Below are positions 6,815-12,151 of a stretch of DNA of 12,151 bases, piece after piece (the first letter of the stretch is position 1; each line of letters begins with the position of its first letter). The translations under genes were made by a program, and so were the position numbers. This stretch comes from Legionellaceae bacterium (lineage in GTDB: Bacteria; Pseudomonadota; Gammaproteobacteria; Legionellales; Legionellaceae). Below the pieces are notes generated by a model. It was not told the origin of the DNA and ran no database searches. It worked only from the letters and a program-made list of their open reading frames with translations. The stretch lies in contig JAUYSE010000217.1 of NCBI GenBank assembly GCA_030696465.1, positions 1-12,151 on the forward strand, read 5' to 3'.

Positions 6815-7276
6815 ATGCACAAGCCCAGCTTTTTTAAGTCTCGCCCTGTTATATTCAGTGCTCTCACTGGAGTCGTTACATTTTCCACAGGTGCAGGTCT
6901 GTCAACAGCAGCAGCATCAAAACTAGAATCCATTTGTACCACTGCGGTTGACTTCTTGATAAAAAACGTCGGTCGCAATATCACTATCTCTCAAATGGGT
7001 GTGATTCTTCATTTAGATTCAGATAATATCACTATTACCCTTGATGATATTTCAACTGACTTACCACCTAGTTGGTTGAATATTATTGGTCATACTACGG
7101 ATATTCCCCCTTATTGTTTTTCTATTCCTTTGACACTTGGATTATGCTTTTCTTTTATCGTCGCCTTGGTGTTAGCAAATTTAGTGTTTATTGCTACATA
7201 CATTCGTGAGCATAATAACGCGCCTCATCAGTCAGCAGAACCGCTTGGGGAAAACTCTCTATTGACGTTTCTGTAA
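6815..7276 (+). CDS. Unrecognised membrane protein (two hydrophobic helices)
   Basis: I do not recognise this 153-residue protein. A hydrophobic segment at about residues 11-34, after a basic start (KSR), could be a membrane anchor or a signal peptide. A second strong helix spans about 103-130 and is followed by a 23-residue hydrophilic tail ending in LLTFL. Between them lies a mostly polar domain with the phrase NITI occurring twice (55-58, 71-74), suggesting paired beta strands, then an acidic LDDISTD stretch. The ATG at 6815 has AGGGA 4 nt upstream and a promoter in place; the TTG at 6737 lies upstream of that promoter. The gene sits between a MITE-like element and a copy of its terminal sequence, and converges on anmK. 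It may be lineage-specific or recently acquired. Confidence 0.6.
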   Translation: MHKPSFFKSRPVIFSALTGVVTFSTGAGLSTAAASKLESICTTAVDFLIKNVGRNITISQMGVILHLDSDNITITLDDISTDLPPSWLNIIGHTTDIPPYCFSIPLTLGLCFSFIVALVLANLVFIATYIREHNNAPHQSAEPLGENSLLTFL

Positions 7277-7279
7277 AAA

Positions 7280-7298
7280 ACACTTGTGGGTGCGTAAG
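7280..7298 (+). repeat. 19-bp copy of the repeat-element terminus
   Basis: ACACTTGTGGGTGCGTAAG is identical to 6657-6675, the right end of the MITE-like element, in the same orientation. It starts 3 nt after the stop codon of the orphan membrane gene and ends 10 nt before the anmK stop codon. The two copies form an exact direct repeat with a 623-bp period that brackets the gene. Confidence 0.85.
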
Positions 7299-7308
7299 AT
7301 ATATCTGG

Positions 7309-8403
7309 CTAACCGACTTTTGGATAGAGCACCCCTAAAACATGCGGAGAAATAGAGCCGGTCACTGAAGATAAATCTAGTGTCTGTTGTTGAATCGCTT
7401 GATGCGCAAGCCACGCCATCATCATTGCTTCTACAAAATCTGGGGATATCCCCATCACTGCACTAGAGCTTATGGTAATAGCTGGCAGTGCTTCTTGTAA
7501 ACTTTGCATCAGATGTTTGTTATGCACCCCACCACCACACACTATCCAGCGCGTACAGTCCTGACCGGGACCTTCTGCACTGCAGACTAATAAAGCCACC
7601 GTAAGCGCAACTAAGGTCGCTTGCACATCCTCTGGACGATAGGTAGAGGTCAAAAATGAATGTAGCCACGCAAGACTAAAATATTCTTTGCCAATACTCT
7701 TCGGATGCGCTTGATGAAAATAGGGATCGTCTAACAACGCCTTTAATAGTGCGGGGATAACTTGCCCACGTGCAGCCCATTGTCCTTCTACATCATAACG
7801 GCCTTGACCATGCTCGGTAGCCCAGGCATCTAATAAGGCATTGGCAGGACCAACATCATAACCAAGCTGCCGACCTGAATCATATAAATAAGAAATATTT
7901 GCAATACCCCCGAAGTTTAATACCGCTAGGGGTTTCGGCTCAGAAGCAAATAACACTTGATGATATACCGGAGCTAATGGTGCCCCCTGCCCGCCTAAAG
8001 CCAAATCACGTGCACGAAAATCTGCCACTACTGCGATTCCGGTTTGTTGCGCAATATGATGGGCACAACCAATCTGTAAAGTATGAGGAATCGCATCGGA
8101 AGGCGCATGTAATATGGTTTGACCATGACTCCCAATAGCAGTAATTTCGGCAGGATTACGATTGGCAAGTGTCAATAAATGACGCACTGCTTCTGAAAAA
8201 GCCCAACCTACTTGCACATGTAAACGCGCGTAATCACTTAGATGACAATGCTGTGTTTGCGTCAATACTTGCAGTGCATCATACACCGCGGGTGGATAAG
8301 GATAGGTAACGCTATGCAAACACTGATGGCTGGGGAAATCGACCAACGCCGCGTCGATTCCATCCATGCTTGTCCCTGACATTAACCCAATATACAAACC
8401 CAT
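7309..8403 (-). CDS. anmK: Anhydro-N-acetylmuramic acid kinase
   Basis: AnmK phosphorylates 1,6-anhydro-MurNAc with ring opening to MurNAc-6-phosphate, recycling peptidoglycan sugars in the cytoplasm. The product has 364 residues (E. coli 369) and the ASKHA-type fold motifs in order: GLMSGTSMDGID (6-17, phosphate loop), GSHGQTI (91-97), ADFRARDLALGGQGAPL (127-143), NFGGIANIS (163-171), GYDVGPANALLD (181-192) with the likely catalytic base Asp183, PKSIGKEYF (234-242) and CGGGVHN (289-295). Its ATG directly follows the tatD stop with no spacer, and AGGA lies about 9 nt upstream, so it is the end of the acpP-tatD run. The usual partner murQ is not in view. Confidence 0.96.
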   Translation of the reverse strand: MGLYIGLMSGTSMDGIDAALVDFPSHQCLHSVTYPYPPAVYDALQVLTQTQHCHLSDYARLHVQVGWAFSEAVRHLLTLANRNPAEITAIGSHGQTILHAPSDAIPHTLQIGCAHHIAQQTGIAVVADFRARDLALGGQGAPLAPVYHQVLFASEPKPLAVLNFGGIANISYLYDSGRQLGYDVGPANALLDAWATEHGQGRYDVEGQWAARGQVIPALLKALLDDPYFHQAHPKSIGKEYFSLAWLHSFLTSTYRPEDVQATLVALTVALLVCSAEGPGQDCTRWIVCGGGVHNKHLMQSLQEALPAITISSSAVMGISPDFVEAMMMAWLAHQAIQQQTLDLSSVTGSISPHVLGVLYPKVG

Positions 8404-9192
8404 TTATCGAATTCCTGCATGAAAACAACGGTAAAAATTTGCACTCGTCGCTTCTGTAATGCTTTCTAATGACTCACCACGTATCTCACTCATCGCTTCT
8501 GCTACATGCTTAACCCAAGCAGGTTGATTCGGCTTCCCTCGATGCGGAACCGGTGCCAAATAAGGGGCGTCCGTCTCAATCAATATACGATCTAAGGGCA
8601 CTTTTTTAGCAACCTCTTGTAAGGCAGTAGCATTTTTAAAACTAACAATACCTGAAAATGAAATAAAGAAATTCTGATCTAAGGCTTGTTTTGCAACTTC
8701 CCAAGACTCGGTAAAACAATGCATAACACCACCGATTCGACTTGCATTTTCTTCCTGCAAAATACGAATGGTATCTGCCGCTGCTTCTCGAGTATGTATA
8801 ATTAATGGTTTTTGCGCCGTGCATGCCGCTTCAATATGAGCACGAAATAATTTCTGCTGTGCCAGGTGATCATCTTCTGTGCGATGATGAAAGTAATCTA
8901 AGCCTGTTTCACCCATAGCAATACAAGCAGGATGCATTAAAGCACGCTCTACCAGAGTTTTTGCATCCCAATGTGTTTCATACACATGCGTAGGGTGTAC
9001 GCCTACTGAAATATACACAGAGGCATGCTCATCGGCAATTGCACATAAAGTATCAAAATCAGCGGGTAAGCAACAAACCGATAGGAATCGTTGCACCCCT
9101 GCTTGGTATGCATTGTTTAAAGCATTTTCTAAGCGCGCATCAAACAAAGACAAATCAAGCGATTGTAAATGACAATGAGAATCAATAAGCAT
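8404..9192 (-). CDS. tatD: TatD-family metal-dependent hydrolase (YcfH type)
   Basis: A 262-residue amidohydrolase-fold protein. Members are metal-dependent DNases acting on single-stranded or damaged DNA, and some are D-aminoacyl-tRNA deacylases. Metal ligands are visible as SHCH (His6, His8), GETGLDY (Glu95), IIHTRE (His133), MHCF (His158) and ETDAPYL (Asp208), with the family ending PAWVKHVAEAMSEIRG. Length and position after holB match E. coli YcfH rather than TatD itself. It starts 53 nt after the holB stop. The ribosome site is poor (an A-rich AAAGA), so expression may be low or coupled. The physiological substrate is unsettled in the family. Confidence 0.93.
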   Translation of the reverse strand: MLIDSHCHLQSLDLSLFDARLENALNNAYQAGVQRFLSVCCLPADFDTLCAIADEHASVYISVGVHPTHVYETHWDAKTLVERALMHPACIAMGETGLDYFHHRTEDDHLAQQKLFRAHIEAACTAQKPLIIHTREAAADTIRILQEENASRIGGVMHCFTESWEVAKQALDQNFFISFSGIVSFKNATALQEVAKKVPLDRILIETDAPYLAPVPHRGKPNQPAWVKHVAEAMSEIRGESLESITEATSANFYRCFHAGIR

Positions 9193-9245
9193 AGATAATT
9201 ATATCTTTGTTGAAAAATGATGAAAGTGTACCATGTCTCCTAGCG

Positions 9246-10094
9246 TTACGCACTTATATAAGCTCGAAAAAAATCAGAGAGTAATAATGGCATTTGATAG
9301 GGGCGTTGCTGATGTATATTTTTAATCGCTTGCATCAAAGCATCTAATGTTCTAAACAGCTGAGGCAGCGAACAATGATTCATCAATAAATCTGCTTGCG
9401 CATAGGCATCTGGCCATTTCCCTGTTATTTTTGCGTGAATCGCTTGCGAATGTAAGCGATACAGAGCTTCAAGCAGGGTTGCATTTTCCCAAGAAGAGCA
9501 TGCTCGTACCGCTTGTATAAGCGTTATTTCTTGACGCTTTAATTGCAGCAAAGTATCCAATAATGCCGTAATTTTTTCTTGCGGTATATCAAACTCGGCG
9601 AAAAAATCACCATTTTCTATCGTTGACGAAGAAACCAGCCAACGCTGACAGCGGCTGACTATCGTAGGCAATACCAAGCCCAACTCCTGCGTCGTTAAAA
9701 TAAAATAAGCGCTCTCTGGAGGTTCTTCTAAGATTTTCAAAAGTGCGTTTTGCGCAGCTAATGTCATTCTATGTACAGGGCTAATAATAAATACTTTCTT
9801 TTTTCCAAACATAGGACTGACATACAAATTTTCTTGTAAATCCCGTACGGATTCTATTTTAATATTTCCCCAGGGGGTTTCCGGTTGCAATATATGTAAA
9901 TCTGGATGCGTATTTTCTTGAAATTTACAGGAGGTACATTGTCCACAAGGTGGTGCTGTCTGATCATGACACATTAAGATGGGGGCTAAAGACAAGGCCG
10001 ATTGTAAAGGGAGATCAGCGCACAAGAGCAGCTGCGTCTGTGCTAACTTCACTTGCGTGAATGCCGTCATCCACCCTGGAATTTTACTAAGCAT
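9246..10094 (-). CDS. holB: DNA polymerase III clamp-loader subunit delta prime
   Basis: Delta prime is the stator of the clamp loader that places the beta clamp on DNA. The 282-residue protein has the zinc-binding cysteines Cys42, Cys50, Cys53 and Cys56, the THPDLHIL strand (62-69), ALLKILEEPPE (117-127) and the SRC motif (147-149) that gives the arginine finger to the neighbouring ATPase. As in E. coli, no functional P-loop is present: the region at about 21-41 has no glycine at all. It is shorter than E. coli HolB (334) in the C-terminal collar. The ATG at 10094 has GAAGGG 6 nt upstream and lies 22 nt after the tmk stop. Confidence 0.93.
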   Translation of the reverse strand: MLSKIPGWMTAFTQVKLAQTQLLLCADLPLQSALSLAPILMCHDQTAPPCGQCTSCKFQENTHPDLHILQPETPWGNIKIESVRDLQENLYVSPMFGKKKVFIISPVHRMTLAAQNALLKILEEPPESAYFILTTQELGLVLPTIVSRCQRWLVSSSTIENGDFFAEFDIPQEKITALLDTLLQLKRQEITLIQAVRACSSWENATLLEALYRLHSQAIHAKITGKWPDAYAQADLLMNHCSLPQLFRTLDALMQAIKNIHQQRPYQMPLLLSDFFRAYISA

Positions 10095-10116
10095 GAAATA
10101 CCCTTCTGCAAAAATT

Positions 10117-10782
10117 TCAAGTAGGGGTGGCGGAAAGCTGCAACCAGTGACGCATTTTCTCTAGTACTTCGTGGCAGACTTCAGATTCTGATAAGGCTGC
10201 ATTAATACAATACACCTGTTTTGCACTAGAAGGTGTTTTATGCGCAAGCGCAGCATGTAATAAATTTTTATAGCTTTGTTCTATTTTTTTAAAAAAAGCG
10301 AGGGGTTCTTGTTCTATACGATCGAGCGCCCCACGTTTTTGAATTCGCTGCAAACCTACCTCTGCTGGAATGTCCAGATAAAAAATACAATCTGGTTGAC
10401 AATCCCCAACACAAAAACGAGAAAGTGCCTGAATTATGGTATTGTCTATACCGCGCCCACCGCCTTGATAGGCAAAAGTAGACCACTCAAAGCGATCCGC
10501 CAATACCCATTGGCCTCGTTTGAGCGCTGGCAAAATACGTTCTTGAATCAATTGCACACGTGCGGCATAAAATAAAAGTAATTCCGTCCGTGCATCGAGA
10601 GGGGTTGATTCTTCTGTATGACACAACCAGGTGCGTACCGCTTCACCTAAGCCGGTACCACCAGGTTCTCGTATCGTGAGTACATCTAAACCTTGATTTT
10701 CCAGAAATGTCTTCAATGCCAACACCACCGTAGATTTTCCGGCACCTTCTAAGCCTTCTACGACAATAAATTGACCTGACAT
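10117..10782 (-). CDS. tmk: Thymidylate kinase
   Basis: Tmk phosphorylates dTMP to dTDP with ATP, an essential step of dTTP supply. The product has 221 residues from the ATG at 10782; an in-frame TTG one codon earlier is possible. The P-loop is GLEGAGKST (about 10-18), followed by the REPGGT nucleotide-binding loop, LADRFEWSTFAYQGGGRG (the DR(Y/H/F) motif and substrate site) and the LID region QKRGALDRIEQE. The ATG is 5 nt after the fabF stop, so translation is likely coupled; only a weak GAG acts as ribosome site. In E. coli pabC and mltG separate fabF and tmk; here they are absent. Confidence 0.96.
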   Translation of the reverse strand: MSGQFIVVEGLEGAGKSTVVLALKTFLENQGLDVLTIREPGGTGLGEAVRTWLCHTEESTPLDARTELLLFYAARVQLIQERILPALKRGQWVLADRFEWSTFAYQGGGRGIDNTIIQALSRFCVGDCQPDCIFYLDIPAEVGLQRIQKRGALDRIEQEPLAFFKKIEQSYKNLLHAALAHKTPSSAKQVYCINAALSESEVCHEVLEKMRHWLQLSATPT

Positions 10783-10787
10783 CAAGT

Positions 10788-12029
10788 TTACTCGAACTGC
10801 TTAAATAATAAGCTTCCGTTCGTTCCTCCAAATCCAAAAGAATTGCTCAATACATAACGAATAGAGCGTTTTTGTGGAACATGTGGAACATAATTTAAAT
10901 CTTGACCTTCATCTGGATTATCTAAATTAATAGTGGGTGGTGCAACTTGATCACGGATAGCTAACAATGAAAATATGGCTTCCACTGCACCTGCCGCGCC
11001 CAATAAATGCCCTGTCATGGACTTCGTAGAGCTCATGGCCAAACGATAAGCATGCTCACCAAATACTCTTTTTGTAGCAATGGTCTCATTTTTATCATTC
11101 ATATAGGTGGAGGTACCGTGTGCATTGATATAATCAACCAAAGTTGGATCTATCGATGCGTCTGCCAATGCTGCCTGCATCGCACGTGCCGCGCCATCTG
11201 CTTCTTCATCTGGTGCCGTAATATGGTAGGCATCTCCAGACATACCAAAACCAATCAGCTCTCCGTAAATATGAGCGCCTCTGGCCATCGCATGTTCATA
11301 AGACTCTAAAACCACAATACCCGCACCTTCCCCCATCACAAAGCCATCTCTGTCTCTGTCCCAAGGGCGTGATGCTTTTTCTGGCGCATCATTACGTTTA
11401 GATAAAGCACGAACAGCCGCAAATCCCGCTAAACATAAGGGAGTTGTCGTCATTTCAGAACCACCACACACCATAACATCGGCATCGCCATAAGCAATCA
11501 TTCGCCCAGCCAAACCAATATTATGTGTGCCTGTAGTACATGCTGTTACTACCGCAATATTTGGACCTTTAAAATTATGGCGAATAGAGATTTGTCCGGC
11601 CACCATATTAATAATGCCTGCTGGAATGAAAAAAGGAGACACTCTTCTCGGGCCACCTTCTACCAATCGCATCTGATTTGAGGTGATCGTTTCAATTCCC
11701 CCAATCCCAGCGCCGACAGCTACTCCAACACGTTCTGGCCGAAAGTTTCCTTCCGTTAAGCCTGCATCGCGAACTGCCTCATCAGCAGCTACCATACCAT
11801 ATTGGGTAAATACATCCATTTTACGAGCATCTTTGGCCGGTAAAAAATCTTCTACATTAAAAGATTTTACTTTAGCCCAAATTTTAGTGGAATATTCAGT
11901 GGTGTCAAAACCTTCTACAAGGCCGACACCACTTTTACCTTCTAAAATAGCGCGCCAGGACTCTGCAACTGTGAGCCCTACTGGCGTTACGGCACCTAAG
12001 CCCGTCACTACTACTCTACGTTTATTCAC
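10788..12029 (-). CDS. fabF: 3-oxoacyl-ACP synthase II
   Basis: KAS II condenses malonyl-ACP with acyl-ACP to elongate fatty acids, and in enterobacteria sets the temperature-dependent unsaturated chain ratio. At 413 residues it equals the E. coli enzyme in length. The thiolase-fold catalytic residues are Cys164 (in VTACTTGTHN), His304 (NAHGTST) and His341 (KSMTGHLLGAAGAVE), with PPTINLDNPDEG and the glycine-rich NSFGFGGTNGS at the end. Translation starts at a GTG (12029) that shares its first base with the TAG stop of acpP, so coupling to acpP is likely. MNKRRVVVTG matches the family start well, which supports the GTG. Confidence 0.98.
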   Translation of the reverse strand: MNKRRVVVTGLGAVTPVGLTVAESWRAILEGKSGVGLVEGFDTTEYSTKIWAKVKSFNVEDFLPAKDARKMDVFTQYGMVAADEAVRDAGLTEGNFRPERVGVAVGAGIGGIETITSNQMRLVEGGPRRVSPFFIPAGIINMVAGQISIRHNFKGPNIAVVTACTTGTHNIGLAGRMIAYGDADVMVCGGSEMTTTPLCLAGFAAVRALSKRNDAPEKASRPWDRDRDGFVMGEGAGIVVLESYEHAMARGAHIYGELIGFGMSGDAYHITAPDEEADGAARAMQAALADASIDPTLVDYINAHGTSTYMNDKNETIATKRVFGEHAYRLAMSSTKSMTGHLLGAAGAVEAIFSLLAIRDQVAPPTINLDNPDEGQDLNYVPHVPQKRSIRYVLSNSFGFGGTNGSLLFKQFE

Positions 12030-12151
12030 TAGGCATCTCGACTGTTCAAATGCGCTTCTATGTAATCAATGGCTTCTTGTATTGTACGAATTTTTTCTGC
12101 TTTTTCGTCTGGAATTTCGATTTCAAATTCTTCTTCCAATGCCATAACCAA
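12029..12151 (-). CDS. acpP: Acyl carrier protein (C-terminal part only)
   Basis: The window cuts this gene. The last 40 codons read LVMALEEEFEIEIPDEKAEK and then helix 4 with AIDYIEAHL, the standard acidic C-terminal half of bacterial ACP. The phosphopantetheine serine (DSL) lies beyond the window edge. ACP carries the growing acyl chain for the enzyme encoded next, FabF, and the pair acpP-fabF is the usual arrangement. The C-terminus (NSRDA) is slightly longer than in E. coli. Confidence 0.93.
   Translation of the reverse strand: MVMALEEEFEIEIPDEKAEKIRTIQEAIDYIEAHLNSRDA

Noticed and set aside
7272..7298. Terminator for the anmK operon in the repeat copy
   Set aside because: A T6 run follows on the minus strand, but the possible stem is only about 3 bp.
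9193..9245. Promoter in the holB-tatD gap
   Set aside because: A TATAAT occurs on the minus strand just before the tatD ATG, but there is no acceptable -35 and the transcript would be almost leaderless.

Overview
The window looks like chromosomal DNA of a gammaproteobacterium with moderate to low GC. The acpP-fabF-tmk-holB-tatD gene order and an E. coli-like hexameric-type citrate synthase point to that class. Two tandem transporters resembling the Pht family of Legionella and Coxiella relatives, together with palindromic intergenic repeats, suggest a host-associated lineage such as the Legionellales. That last step is inference from gene content; no 16S or other marker is present.

Layout. 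Positions 1-200 hold no gene but carry a GC-rich hairpin and a 30-bp direct repeat. On the plus strand follow a small GtrA-family membrane protein (274-708) and citrate synthase gltA (809-2080). Facing gltA on the minus strand is a three-gene operon, read in the order MFS transporter 2 (5939-4659), MFS transporter 1 (4643-3363) and phosphopentomutase deoB (3358-2117). It has a good sigma-70 promoter at 5971-5999 and gaps of only 15 and 4 nt. Upstream of it, also on the minus strand, is a cold-shock-domain protein (6347-6111) with its own promoter.

Positions 6381-6814 are a gene-free, repeat-rich stretch. It contains a MITE-like element with about 20-bp terminal inverted repeats around a long palindrome (6521-6682). 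Then comes a plus-strand gene for an unrecognised two-helix membrane protein (6815-7276), and directly behind it another copy of the element's terminal sequence (7280-7298). That gene is therefore bracketed by a 19-bp direct repeat inside an otherwise ordinary region.

The rest (12151-7309, minus strand) is a tightly packed housekeeping run: acpP (3' end only), fabF, tmk, holB, tatD/ycfH, anmK. It joins fatty-acid elongation, dTTP synthesis, the replicative clamp loader, a TatD-type nuclease and cell-wall recycling. pabC and mltG, which sit between fabF and tmk in E. coli, are absent, and anmK is joined at the end.

Most of the window is ordinary core metabolism. The parts most worth a second look are the repeat-bracketed orphan membrane gene and its repeat family, and the transporter-deoB operon, which suggests uptake and use of nucleosides or pentose-containing compounds. 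I found no convincing defence system, CRISPR array, RNA gene or prophage.
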